From contig JAZOAH010000016.1 of the NCBI GenBank assembly GCA_045595395.1, positions 128,996 through 192,995 on the forward strand: 64,000 nucleotides of DNA. The letters run 5' to 3'. Position 1 is the first letter of the stretch. Every line of letters begins with the position of its first letter. The notes beneath the pieces are model-generated. The model did not search any database. It had not been told where the DNA came from and saw only the letters and a program-made list of their open reading frames with translations. This DNA is from CAKSHC01 sp045595395 (GTDB lineage Bacteria > Bacillota > Clostridia > Oscillospirales > UMGS1783). Shown piece after piece: positions 39,529-47,848 of the stretch. The translations under genes and the position numbers were made by a program.

Positions 39529-39561
39529 GCAATTAGAAAATAATTTTCGGAGGTAAAAATT

Positions 39562-41343
39562 ATGGCAAAATCAAGACTGATCGGCGATTACCCGGTCATT
39601 GGCATCCGCCCGACCATCGACGGCCGTCGCGGCGCACTGGGTGTTCGTGAATCGCTGGAAGACCAGACCATGAACATGGCCAAGGCCGCCGCCAAGTTGT
39701 TTGAGGAAAACCTGAAATACTCCAACGGTGAGCCGGTCAAGGTCGTCATTGCCGACACCACCATCGGCCGTGTGGCCGAAGCGGCCGCCTGCGCCGACAA
39801 ATTCCGCAAGGCCGGTGTCGACATCACCCTGACCGTTACCCCCTGCTGGTGCTACGGTGCCGAAACCATGGATATGGACAAGGACACCATTAAGGCCGTT
39901 TGGGGCTTTAACGGTACCGAGCGCCCCGGCGCTGTCTATCTGGCCTCGGTGCTGGCCACCCATGCCCAGAAAGGCCTGCCCGCCTTTGGCATCTACGGTC
40001 ACGAAGTACAGGATCTGGACGATACCTCGATCCCCGATGACGTGCGTGAGAAGCTGCTGCGCTTCGGCCGTGCCGCTGTCGCCGCCGCCACCATGCGCGG
40101 CAAGTCCTATCTCCAGATCGGCTCGATCTGCATGGGCATCGGCGGCTCGATCATCGACCCCAACTTTATTGAAGATTACTTAGGCATGCGTGTCGAATCG
40201 GTCGACGAGATCGAGATCATCCGTCGCATGACCGAGGGCATCTATGATGAAGCCGAATTCCAAAAGGCTCTCAAATGGGCCAAGGAAAACTGCATCGAAA
40301 GCTTCGATAAGAACCCCGAGCACCTGCAGAAGACCCGTGAGCAGAAAGACGCCGATTGGGAGTTCGTTGTCAAGATGATGGTCATCATCAAGGATCTCAT
40401 GAACGGCAACAACAATCTGCCCAAGGGCTGCGAGGAAGAAATGGTCGGCCACAACGCCATCGCCGCCGGCTTCCAGGGGCAGCGTCAGTGGACCGACTTC
40501 TACCCCAACTGCGACTTCCCCGAGGCGATGCTCAACACCTCTTTTGACTGGAACGGCGCTCGTGAGCCCTACATTCTGGCCACCGAAAACGATGTTCTCA
40601 ACGGTATCGGCATGCTCTTCGGCAAACTGCTGACCAACCGTGCCCAGATGTTCGCCGATGTCCGCACCTACTGGAGCGGCGACGCCATCAAGCGTGTGAC
40701 CGGCTACGACATCGAAGGCAAGGCCAAGGACAGCGACGGTGTCATCCACCTGATCAACTCCGGTGCCTGCTGCCTGGATGCCAACGGCGCCGCCGACGGC
40801 CAGATCAAGCCCTGGTATGAAGTAACCGAAGCCGATCAGAAGGCCATTATGGAAAACAGCACCTGGAACTATGCCGACCTCGGCTATTTCCGCGGCGGCG
40901 GCTATTCCTCCCGCTTTGAAACCAAGTGCGAGATGCCTGCCACCATGATCCGTCTTAATCTCGTCAAGGGCCTCGGCCCTGTCCTGCAGATCGCCGAAGG
41001 TTGGACGGTCGCCCTGCCCGAGCAGGTTTCCGACACCCTGTGGAAGCGTACCGACTATACCTGGCCCTGCACCTGGTTTGCCCCGCGCTGCACCGGCGAA
41101 GGCAACTTCAAGAGCGCCTATGATGTCATGAACTGCTGGGGTGCCAACCATGGCGCCATCTCGTATGGCCACATCGGCGCTGACCTGATCACCCTGTGCT
41201 CGATGCTGCGCATCCCCGTTTGCATGCACAACGTACCCGAGGATAAGATCTTCCGTCCCGCCGCCTGGAACGCCTTTGGCATGGATAAGGAAGCGGCCGA
41301 TTACCGTGCCTGCGAAAACTTCGGACCCTGCTTTAAGAAATAA
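39562..41343 (+). CDS. fucI: L-fucose isomerase
   Basis: FucI converts L-fucose to L-fuculose in the cytoplasm. The 593-residue protein matches the family in length and sequence (IGIRPTIDGRRGALGVRESL at the start, MRGKSYLQIGSICMGIGGSI, HNAIAAGFQGQRQWTDFYPN). Metal-binding Glu and Asp residues are expected within these central blocks. Codon use is strongly biased to preferred codons, so it is probably highly expressed when induced. It is the first gene of fucI-fucA-kinase. Confidence 0.97.
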   Translation: MAKSRLIGDYPVIGIRPTIDGRRGALGVRESLEDQTMNMAKAAAKLFEENLKYSNGEPVKVVIADTTIGRVAEAAACADKFRKAGVDITLTVTPCWCYGAETMDMDKDTIKAVWGFNGTERPGAVYLASVLATHAQKGLPAFGIYGHEVQDLDDTSIPDDVREKLLRFGRAAVAAATMRGKSYLQIGSICMGIGGSIIDPNFIEDYLGMRVESVDEIEIIRRMTEGIYDEAEFQKALKWAKENCIESFDKNPEHLQKTREQKDADWEFVVKMMVIIKDLMNGNNNLPKGCEEEMVGHNAIAAGFQGQRQWTDFYPNCDFPEAMLNTSFDWNGAREPYILATENDVLNGIGMLFGKLLTNRAQMFADVRTYWSGDAIKRVTGYDIEGKAKDSDGVIHLINSGACCLDANGAADGQIKPWYEVTEADQKAIMENSTWNYADLGYFRGGGYSSRFETKCEMPATMIRLNLVKGLGPVLQIAEGWTVALPEQVSDTLWKRTDYTWPCTWFAPRCTGEGNFKSAYDVMNCWGANHGAISYGHIGADLITLCSMLRIPVCMHNVPEDKIFRPAAWNAFGMDKEAADYRACENFGPCFKK

Positions 41344-41354
41344 GGAGAATAGCA

Positions 41355-42038
41355 ATGACTTACATGGATATTCGTGAGCAGATATGCGATGTCTGCCACA
41401 AAATGTGGCAACTCGGCTGGGTTGCCGCCAACGACGGTAATGTGTCGGTCAAACTGCCCGACGGAAACTTTATGGCCACCCCCACCGGCATCTCCAAGAG
41501 TTTTATCACGCCCGATAAGCTGGTCATCATCAACGATAAGGGCGAGGTCGTCGAAGGCAACGAAGGCTATAAGCCCTCTTCCGAGATCAAGATGCACCTG
41601 CGCTGCTATCAGGAGCGTGAAGATGTCGGCGCTGTGGTACATGCCCATCCGCCCACAGCAACCGGCTATGCCGTTGCCGGCAAAGCCATGGACGAGTATT
41701 CGATGATCGAAACGGTCATCGCCATCGGCTCGATCCCTCTGACCCCCTACGGCACGCCCAGCACCAACGAAGTGCCCGAGGCCATCACCCCCTACCTGAA
41801 GGAGCATGATGTCTTCCTGCTTCAGAACCACGGTGCCCTGGCGGTCGGCTGCGATCTGATCACAGCCTATTACCGTATGGAAACGCTGGAACTGTTTGCC
41901 AAGATCTCTCTCACCGCCCACCTGCTCGGCGGCGCTCAGGAGATCGAAAAGCCGCAGATCGACAAGCTGCTCTATCTGCGCGACAACTATTACAAAGTCA
42001 CCGGCAAACATCCCGGCTACAAGCGCTACAACAAATAA
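41355..42038 (+). CDS. fucA: L-fuculose-1-phosphate aldolase (class II)
   Basis: FucA splits fuculose-1-phosphate to dihydroxyacetone phosphate and L-lactaldehyde. The 227-residue protein has the class II aldolase/adducin fold: GNVSVKLPDG near the start, VVHAHPPTATGYA with zinc-binding histidines, and LLQNHGALAVG. It follows fucI by 11 bp. A related ribulose-phosphate epimerase or aldolase is possible by fold, but the operon makes fuculose the best choice. Confidence 0.93.
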   Translation: MTYMDIREQICDVCHKMWQLGWVAANDGNVSVKLPDGNFMATPTGISKSFITPDKLVIINDKGEVVEGNEGYKPSSEIKMHLRCYQEREDVGAVVHAHPPTATGYAVAGKAMDEYSMIETVIAIGSIPLTPYGTPSTNEVPEAITPYLKEHDVFLLQNHGALAVGCDLITAYYRMETLELFAKISLTAHLLGGAQEIEKPQIDKLLYLRDNYYKVTGKHPGYKRYNK

Positions 42039-42043
42039 TGCAA

Positions 42044-42075
42044 AAGAGGAATTGCCACGCAATTCCTCTTTTTCT
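42044..42075 (+). terminator. Terminator-like hairpin between fucA and the kinase gene
   Basis: A perfect 12-bp stem (42044-42055 with 42059-42070) with a 3-nt loop is followed by five T. It lies inside the operon, so it probably lowers kinase expression or stabilises the upstream mRNA end. Confidence 0.7.
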
Positions 42076-42096
42076 AACTATTCGGAGGTATGATAT

Positions 42097-43611
42097 ATGA
42101 CTGCTTATTTGGGTGTCGAACTGGGCTCGACCCGCATTAAGGCCGTGGCCATTGATGCCAACCATGCCCCGCTCAGCTCGGGCAGCTACCAATGGGCATC
42201 CCGCTATGAGAACAACATCTGGACCTATGATCTGGCTCAGGTTTGGGATGGGCTGAAATCCGCCCTAACCGACATTCAATATCGGGACAAGGTGTCCATG
42301 ATGGGTATATCGGGCATGATGCACGGTTACCTGGCCTTTGATGAGGATTGGAATCTGCTGGTCCCCTTCCGCACCTGGCAAAACACCATAACGGCGCAAG
42401 CGGCGGCAGAACTGACCAATCTGTTCGGCTTCACCATCCCCCAGCGCTGGAGCATTGCCCATTTGTATCAGGCTATTCTTAATAAGGAAGACCATATAGG
42501 CAAAGTCGCTCATATTACCACGCTGGCCGGTTATATCCATTATAAACTGACCGGTGTCAACGCCGTCGGCATCGGCGAGGCCTCGGGCATCTTCCCCATC
42601 GACAGCGCAACCCTGACCTATGATGCGACCATGTTGGATCAGTTTGATAAGATCTCCGGCCTGTCGGTATCGGTACGCGAGCTGCTGCCCAAGGTGTTGG
42701 TAGCAGGCGAAACCGCCGGATCCTTGACCGAGGAGGGTGCCGCCCTGCTGGACGGTCTTCTCTCACCCGGCATCCCCTTTGCTCCGCCCGAGGGTGACGC
42801 AGGCACCGGCATGACGGCCACCAACGCCGTCGCCCCCCGCACCGGCAATGTGTCAGCCGGTACCTCGATCTTCTCCATGATCGTGCTGGAGCGGCCGCTG
42901 CGTCGAAATTATCCCGAGATCAGCCCCGTCACCACGCCGACCGGTGCGCCGGTAGCCATGGTCCATTGCACCAACGGTACCAACGATTCCAACGCCTGGT
43001 TCTCCCTGCTGGATGAAGCCGCCCGTCTGTTCGGTGCCCATCCCGGCGATGAACTTTATCCGAAACTCTATGAGAAGTCCCTGGAAGGAGATGCCGACTG
43101 CGGTCAGGTGCTGGTATGCAACTATCTGTCCGGCGAATCGGTCACCCATGTCAACGCCGGCCGCCCGATGGTGGTGCGCCGTCCCGACAGCCGCTTTACC
43201 CTGGCCAATTTCCTGCGTGCCACCCTTTACAGCACCATGGCAACACTCAAGATCGGCATGGATATTTTGGCCGATGAGGGAGTGGCCATCGATTCACTGA
43301 CCGGCCATGGCGGCCTGTTCAAAACGCCGGTGGTTGGTCAAAAATTCCTGGCCGCCGCCTGCAACGCACCCGTCACCTGTATGCAAACGGCCGGCGAAGG
43401 CGGCCCCTACGGCATGGCCCTGCTTGCCGCCTACGCCGCTCAAAAGAATGCGGGCGAACGCCTGGAGGACTATCTGAATGACCGTGTCTTTGGCAACACG
43501 CCGGGCAGCACCGTAACGCCCGACCCGGCGGATGTGGCTGGATTTTCCGCCTATGTGCAACAGTTCCACCGCCTGCTTGAGGTAGAAAAGGAAGCCATAG
43601 ACAAAATATAA
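42097..43611 (+). CDS. FGGY-family carbohydrate kinase, probable L-fuculokinase
   Basis: The 504-residue protein has the FGGY start (LGVELGSTRIKAVAID), a middle sugar-binding region and the C-terminal GHGGLFKTPVVGQKFLAAA and GEGGPYGMALLAAY motifs. Its place in the fucose operon suggests it makes fuculose-1-phosphate, filling the step between FucI and FucA. The sequence looks closer to xylulokinase-like FGGY kinases than to classic FucK, so the substrate is inferred from the operon. A CGGAGGT site lies upstream. Confidence 0.85.
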   Translation: MTAYLGVELGSTRIKAVAIDANHAPLSSGSYQWASRYENNIWTYDLAQVWDGLKSALTDIQYRDKVSMMGISGMMHGYLAFDEDWNLLVPFRTWQNTITAQAAAELTNLFGFTIPQRWSIAHLYQAILNKEDHIGKVAHITTLAGYIHYKLTGVNAVGIGEASGIFPIDSATLTYDATMLDQFDKISGLSVSVRELLPKVLVAGETAGSLTEEGAALLDGLLSPGIPFAPPEGDAGTGMTATNAVAPRTGNVSAGTSIFSMIVLERPLRRNYPEISPVTTPTGAPVAMVHCTNGTNDSNAWFSLLDEAARLFGAHPGDELYPKLYEKSLEGDADCGQVLVCNYLSGESVTHVNAGRPMVVRRPDSRFTLANFLRATLYSTMATLKIGMDILADEGVAIDSLTGHGGLFKTPVVGQKFLAAACNAPVTCMQTAGEGGPYGMALLAAYAAQKNAGERLEDYLNDRVFGNTPGSTVTPDPADVAGFSAYVQQFHRLLEVEKEAIDKI

Positions 43612-43623
43612 TAACACCATAAC

Positions 43624-43656
43624 AAAAGTGGAGTGAGATCACTCCGCTTTTCTTTT
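43624..43656. terminator. Bidirectional terminator between the fucose operon and luxS
   Basis: An 11-bp stem with one G-T pair (43624-43634 with 43641-43651) is flanked by A and T runs. Confidence 0.7.
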
Positions 43657-44118
43657 TGGATAGGTGAAATTTTTATCTTGGATGAGCGCCTTTTTGTATT
43701 TGGCGATGTAGTATTTGGCCATGGCCAGATTCTGCTCCGACCAGTTGCCGCACTCAACGGCGCTGGCGCCGGGGATATCCCCCTCATAATTCAGAATAAA
43801 ATCGCACATCTGCAGGACTCTGTCATAAACATCGGCCGAAGACAGATCCCCGAACATGACCAGGTAGCAGCCGGTACGGCAACCCATGGGACCGAAATAG
43901 ACGACATCCTCCTTGTCGGGACAATTTCTCAGATAGGTAGCCCCCAAATGCTCCATGGTATGCAGCGCCGGCATATCCATGACCGGCTCTCGGTTGGGTG
44001 CGCATAGGCGCAGATCAAAGGTGGTGACGGTACAGTCCCCTTTCCGATCACGGCGAGATACATACAGCCCCGGCTGTAGTTGCAGATGATCAATGGTAAA
44101 ACTGGCAATTCGTTCCAT
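43639..44118 (-). CDS. luxS: S-ribosylhomocysteine lyase
   Basis: LuxS splits S-ribosylhomocysteine to homocysteine and the autoinducer-2 precursor in the activated methyl cycle. The 159-residue protein has the metal site HTMEH (His53 and His57), the catalytic cysteine block GPMGCRTGCYLVMFG and the third metal ligand in VECGNW. The coding region ends inside the bidirectional terminator stem. Confidence 0.97.
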   Translation of the reverse strand: MERIASFTIDHLQLQPGLYVSRRDRKGDCTVTTFDLRLCAPNREPVMDMPALHTMEHLGATYLRNCPDKEDVVYFGPMGCRTGCYLVMFGDLSSADVYDRVLQMCDFILNYEGDIPGASAVECGNWSEQNLAMAKYYIAKYKKALIQDKNFTYPKRKAE

Positions 44119-44173
44119 CGTTGCTTCCTCCTTTTAGTCACAGTATAGCACAAGGACCGTGAAAAGTAAAATA

Positions 44174-44205
44174 AAAAAGCGAGGTGAATATCACCTCGCT
44201 TTTTG
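44174..44205 (-). terminator. Terminator after the zinc alcohol dehydrogenase gene
   Basis: A near-perfect palindrome with a GCGAGGTGA arm and its complement around a 3-nt loop is flanked by A and T runs at 44174-44205. Confidence 0.8.
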
Positions 44206-44213
44206 TTGCTTGT

Positions 44214-45347
44214 TTATTCCATTACGATGGCAATCTTAACGCCGGTAAGAGAAATGTTCTTCTCCATAGCATCAACATATTGCTCGAGCGGATAATGATC
44301 GGTAACCAGTTTGGAAACAGGAATGGACATCTCACGAGCCTTCTTCAGGAAACCGAGAGTTTCGATATACTCATTAGCCGAGTACACCCAAGAGCCGACC
44401 AGCGTGATCTCCTTATTGCACAGATCAAAGTGGGGGTTCATGGTGCATTCGCCGGCATTGACGAAGAAGCCCATCTCGCAGTAGCCGCCGCCGCGACGCA
44501 CATACTTGTAAGCATCAGCAGCCGCCTGAGGAACACCGGTGCACTGGAAGACAAAGTCAGCACCGAAGCCGCCGGTCAATTCCTTCACCTTGGCTACTCG
44601 TTCTTCAATGGTCTTGAGTTCTCTGAAATTGATAACGGCGGTAGCGCCCATTTCCTTGGCAAGCGCCAAACGGGAATCTACTCCGTCAACCGCAATGATA
44701 TTGACCACACCGGCCGCCTTGAGAACAGCGATCTGCATCAGGCCGATGGGGCCGCAGCCCTGCACCAATACGGTAGAGCCGAAATTGATGAGGTTAGTCG
44801 AGTTGGCACGGTTCCAAGCATGTACGCAAACGCAGGCCGGTTCGATGAGCATTCTCTCATCCACGCTCATGCCGTTGACTACGAAAATGGAGGAATTCTT
44901 GCGAACCAAAATATGCTCAGCAAACCAACCGTTGTTGTGATGCTCCTCATCATCTTCGATCAAGCCGTACACGCCCAGGCCTTCGCACAGGTTGGGCAAT
45001 TCGGGATAGCGGCGGCAGTAATCACACTCACCGCAGAGCAGAACAGAGGTAACAACCTTGTCACCCACCTTAATGGGATCACCCTTGGTATCGACGGTAA
45101 CGCCTTCACCGATGGCAACGACCTCACCTGTTCCCTCGTGACCGAGAACGATCTCCTTATAGCCGAACGGATTGTAACGATATTCATGGACGTCGGTGCC
45201 GCAAATGCCGCACCCCTCCACCTTAACAAGAATCTCACCCGGACCGGGAGTGGGGATTTCCACATCTCTGAGTTCGACGATAGCCTCACCTTCTACACCG
45301 TCAACAATTTTGGGCTTAACCAGATACGCTACTTTTGAGGTTGCCAT
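44214..45347 (-). CDS. Zinc-dependent medium-chain alcohol/polyol dehydrogenase
   Basis: The 377-residue protein has the catalytic zinc site (GCGICGTDVHEY, GHEGTGEVVAIG), a structural zinc cluster of four cysteines (CGECDYC...CEG), and the NAD-binding QGCGPIGLMQIAVLKAAG segment. It oxidises or reduces alcohols or polyols with NAD(P). It resembles threonine, sorbitol or butanediol dehydrogenases; the substrate is not clear. It is close to the fucose genes, so a role in lactaldehyde or propanediol metabolism is possible but unproven. It has a fully consensus promoter. Confidence 0.88.
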   Translation of the reverse strand: MATSKVAYLVKPKIVDGVEGEAIVELRDVEIPTPGPGEILVKVEGCGICGTDVHEYRYNPFGYKEIVLGHEGTGEVVAIGEGVTVDTKGDPIKVGDKVVTSVLLCGECDYCRRYPELPNLCEGLGVYGLIEDDEEHHNNGWFAEHILVRKNSSIFVVNGMSVDERMLIEPACVCVHAWNRANSTNLINFGSTVLVQGCGPIGLMQIAVLKAAGVVNIIAVDGVDSRLALAKEMGATAVINFRELKTIEERVAKVKELTGGFGADFVFQCTGVPQAAADAYKYVRRGGGYCEMGFFVNAGECTMNPHFDLCNKEITLVGSWVYSANEYIETLGFLKKAREMSIPVSKLVTDHYPLEQYVDAMEKNISLTGVKIAIVME

Positions 45348-45394
45348 AGTTCATACGCTCCTTTTTCTTGTGATTTTAGCATATAGCTATTAAT

Positions 45395-45423
45395 ATTATA
45401 CCAGCCATCAAGCCTATTGTCAA
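45395..45423 (-). promoter_or_regulatory. Consensus sigma-A promoter of the dehydrogenase
   Basis: On the minus strand perfect TTGACA (45418-45423) and TATAAT (45395-45400) boxes are separated by 17 bp. Confidence 0.85.
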
Positions 45424-45433
45424 TTTCTTAACA

Positions 45434-45465
45434 CAAAAAAGCGGCAGACAACTGCGTGTCTGCCG
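45434..45465 (-). terminator. Terminator of yabP-yabQ-divIC
   Basis: A 9-bp stem (45442-45450 with 45457-45465) is followed on the minus strand by CTTTTTT. Confidence 0.75.
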
Positions 45466-45470
45466 TATTG

Positions 45471-45755
45471 TTATTTGCCTGTAATATTCACATAAACCTT
45501 TTCATCGCTTTCACCGTAACCCAACTGATCACGGGCGATGCCGGCGGCATACTCATCAATATCGCCGCTGTTGATAACATCCTTCAACTCCGCATTCTCA
45601 TCGGTCTGCTGCTGAATCATCTGCTCATACTGCTTGATCTGATCCAGTATTTTCTGCTGGCTGATATGAGAAGAAACAATGCCGACCACCAAAACCAGAC
45701 AAGCCAAAAGGATAACGCAGGTGCCGACAAATCGACCGTTGAGTTTTTTAATCAT
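45471..45755 (-). CDS. divIC: Septum formation initiator DivIC
   Basis: The 94-residue protein has one membrane helix (about 10-30), a coiled-coil (QQKILDQIKQYEQMIQQQTDENAEL) and the DivIC C-terminal pattern EYAAGIARDQLGYGESDEKVYVN. It forms part of the division complex with FtsL and DivIB. It overlaps yabQ by 8 bp; yabP-yabQ-divIC is the conserved order in endospore formers. Confidence 0.93.
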   Translation of the reverse strand: MIKKLNGRFVGTCVILLACLVLVVGIVSSHISQQKILDQIKQYEQMIQQQTDENAELKDVINSGDIDEYAAGIARDQLGYGESDEKVYVNITGK

Positions 45756-46266
45756 GGCGCTTGTTCTTCCTTTCTATTTGCACATAAGCATATTTTGACC
45801 CTTCTATTATAGTATATTTTTTGCGAAAATGGAAGAGTTTTTTGCGATTTTTTTGCCTTTTTTCCTTCTTTTTTTCGCCTTTTTGAGCCATTTTTTCACG
45901 AAATTTTGACCATATCCTGCGCAGCGGCGCCGATAATACCGCAAATGCCCGCCGGATCTTATCGGCCACCCTGCGCCATAGCCGGTAGAAAACACGCCCG
46001 AGTGTCATGTACCACAGTGCGGCACCGGCCGCCGCACAGCCAAAAATGTAGAGCCGGAGCACACCTGAATGAAAGGTAAACAGGAAGATGCTCATCAACA
46101 GTGCCGTAATGGAAAAGAAGAGCAGATCCTCAACAAAAACGGCCGCAACCGTTGGCCGAAAGAGCAGCCGCAGTACTCGGAACAGGTCATATAAGACCCC
46201 TACGGCCACGCCAAACAGAGCCGCATAGCCCATGACGGCCAGTTCTTCTGTCAGCAGTTGCTCCAT
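45748..46266 (-). CDS. yabQ: Spore cortex biosynthesis protein YabQ
   Basis: The 172-residue protein has four or five membrane segments with the YabQ pattern GVAVGVLYDLFRVLRLL and VEDLLFFSITALLMSIFLF, then a long basic tail (RRVADKIRRAF, KEKRQKNRKK). It is needed for the spore cortex and sits in the outer forespore membrane. It starts 3 bp after yabP. Confidence 0.93.
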   Translation of the reverse strand: MEQLLTEELAVMGYAALFGVAVGVLYDLFRVLRLLFRPTVAAVFVEDLLFFSITALLMSIFLFTFHSGVLRLYIFGCAAAGAALWYMTLGRVFYRLWRRVADKIRRAFAVLSAPLRRIWSKFREKMAQKGEKKKEKRQKNRKKLFHFRKKYTIIEGSKYAYVQIERKNKRHD

Positions 46267-46269
46267 ACC

Positions 46270-46554
46270 TTACCGAAACACCTTTGAGAAAAAGCCGCCG
46301 GCCTTCTTGCCTATGTCATCGGTATAGGACAGCGAGTAGATGTTGCCCTCCAGCGTCAATTCGCCCGAGTCGATGGAAAATTTATTGATATGCAGCTGTT
46401 CCCCGCGTATGGTCAGCATGCCCATCGCAGTAAAGATACACACCGTATTTTCATCAAAGCTATCCACATCCTCTACACCCGACGCCGAAAGCGCCGTGCG
46501 TCCTTCTAAAATGATGTTATGCAGTTTTGCAGGTCTGTTTTGTTCTTCATTCAC
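46270..46554 (-). CDS. yabP: Sporulation protein YabP
   Basis: The 94-residue protein matches the YabP/YqfC family (HNIILEGRTALSASGVEDVDSFDENTV, then INKFSIDSGELTLEGNIYSLSY), which helps localise coat or cortex factors. The start is probably GTG at 46554, with AAGGAGG 8 nt upstream. It is the first gene of the yabP-yabQ-divIC unit. Confidence 0.93.
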   Translation of the reverse strand: MNEEQNRPAKLHNIILEGRTALSASGVEDVDSFDENTVCIFTAMGMLTIRGEQLHINKFSIDSGELTLEGNIYSLSYTDDIGKKAGGFFSKVFR

Positions 46555-46657
46555 CGTCTCCGCCTCCTTTCAATTTATAATATTCTTTACAAAAGGGGTT
46601 TATGCCGAGAACTTTTTGTGTTATACTGTTGAAAAGATCACTTTTACGGAGACTGGT

Positions 46658-47614
46658 ATGAATCTGACCGTAGGCGAATGCACCGAGAATCGGCTGAGCG
46701 ATGCTCTGATCCTGGCTCGGCGCTGCTTTCAAAAAACAGAAGCACCCCTGCAGTCTCGGCGCGGCCGAGACACCTTTCTGCGCAGCATTTTGGGAGATAA
46801 GACCTGGCATGCGCAGGTCGAGCGGGGTGAGATGCGTCTGTTTGGCGCCTTTGACGGCGAGCACCTGTGCGGCTGCTGTTTGATGAAACAATCGCATATC
46901 CTGCATCTGTGCATCGAAAGCCGTTACCGCCGCAGCGACGCCGGGCCGTTGCTGCTGGATTATCTGCGCACCATCTGCCCCGACATGACCGCTTCCGTTT
47001 TGCTGACCGAAGCCGAACTCTTCCGCACCTGCGGCTTTATTGAGGAGAAAACCGAAGAAGAAAACGGACTCAAGCGCATCCTCATGCGCAGCCAACCGAC
47101 GGCCCTGACCCATGAGATCTGGGATCTGCGTGACGAGGTCGGCGAGCCGACCGGCCGCTATGCCAGCCGTGACCAATACCGATCCTTACGTTCAGGCGAA
47201 TATATGCTGGCGGTACATATCTTTCTCCACACCCCCGACGGCCGATTTTTGATCCAGAAACGGTCGATGAAAAAGGATGTTCTCCCAGGCATATGGGATA
47301 TTACCGGCGGCGCCGCCAAGGTCGGCGAGGACGGCCGACAGGCCGCCATCCGTGAAACGAAGGAAGAGGTGGGGTTGTCCCTCTCCCCTGACCATCTGCA
47401 CCTGGCCGCCCGACTTAAGCGTAAGCGCAGTTTTGTGGAACTATGGTTTGCCCGTCTTCCCATTGACCCCCGCACCTGTGTTCTGCAGGAGGGCGAGGTT
47501 GACGCCGTCAAGTTGGTCAGCAAGCGGGAGATGCTGAATCTGATCCAAAAAGCCAAGCATCGTGACGCCATCTACAAGCAGGCGGTCGCCAAAGTCATGA
47601 ACGAGATAAAATAA
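46658..47614 (+). CDS. GNAT acetyltransferase-Nudix hydrolase fusion protein
   Basis: The 318-residue protein joins two domains. Residues 1-145 look like a GNAT acetyltransferase (an acyl-CoA-binding ESRYRRSDAGPLLLDYL stretch, then LFRTCGFIEEK near the end). Residues 150-318 are a Nudix domain with the box GGAAKVGEDGRQAAIRETKE followed by EVG, preceded by EIWDLRDEVGEPTGR, as in YfcD/IDI-like Nudix proteins. Each half is common, the join less so. The ATG at 46658 has GGAG 6 nt upstream; an open frame upstream overlaps yabP on the other strand and is not coding. Confidence 0.85.
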   Translation: MNLTVGECTENRLSDALILARRCFQKTEAPLQSRRGRDTFLRSILGDKTWHAQVERGEMRLFGAFDGEHLCGCCLMKQSHILHLCIESRYRRSDAGPLLLDYLRTICPDMTASVLLTEAELFRTCGFIEEKTEEENGLKRILMRSQPTALTHEIWDLRDEVGEPTGRYASRDQYRSLRSGEYMLAVHIFLHTPDGRFLIQKRSMKKDVLPGIWDITGGAAKVGEDGRQAAIRETKEEVGLSLSPDHLHLAARLKRKRSFVELWFARLPIDPRTCVLQEGEVDAVKLVSKREMLNLIQKAKHRDAIYKQAVAKVMNEIK

Positions 47615-47639
47615 AGGCATCCTTGCAGATGCCTTTTTT
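47613..47639 (+). terminator. Terminator after the GNAT-Nudix gene
   Basis: A 9-bp stem (47613-47621 with 47628-47636) is followed by a T run. Confidence 0.75.
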
Positions 47640-47676
47640 GCTTATATGAGAATCGTGAAAAAAAGTGAATCAATAC

Positions 47677-47705
47677 TTGACAACCCCCCCATGATTTGCT
47701 ATACT
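47677..47705 (+). promoter_or_regulatory. Sigma-A promoter of tRNA-Lys
   Basis: A perfect TTGACA (47677-47682), a 17-bp spacer with a C7 run, and TATACT (47700-47705) with an extended TGC. An A-rich segment upstream could act as an UP element. Confidence 0.85.
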
Positions 47706-47719
47706 ATTTAGGCGCAAAT

Positions 47720-47795
47720 GACTCACTAGCTCAGGTGGTAGAGCATTTGACTTTTAATCAAAGGGTCCGGGGTTCGAGTCCCCGGTGAGTCACCA
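47720..47795 (+). tRNA. tRNA-Lys(TTT)
   Basis: A 76-nt cloverleaf with encoded CCA; the acceptor stem is GACTCAC with GTGAGTC and the anticodon loop CTTTTAA carries TTT. Confidence 0.95.
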
Positions 47796-47832
47796 AAAAT
47801 CGGCAAGTGTGTTTCACGCTTGTCGATTTTTA
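47796..47832 (+). terminator. Terminator after tRNA-Lys
   Basis: A 12-bp stem with G-T pairs and a T5 tail directly follows the tRNA 3' end. Confidence 0.7.
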
Positions 47833-47848
47833 TTCCCCGGAGGAGATT

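Noticed and set aside
40180..41355. A 391-codon minus-strand frame opposite fucI
   Set aside because: Same cause as at nifJ: preferred-codon bias of fucI. Valine, glycine and alanine dominate and no motif is seen.
46340..46657. Upstream extension of the GNAT-Nudix frame
   Set aside because: It overlaps yabP on the other strand and lacks a ribosome site; the ATG at 46658 has GGAG at the right distance.
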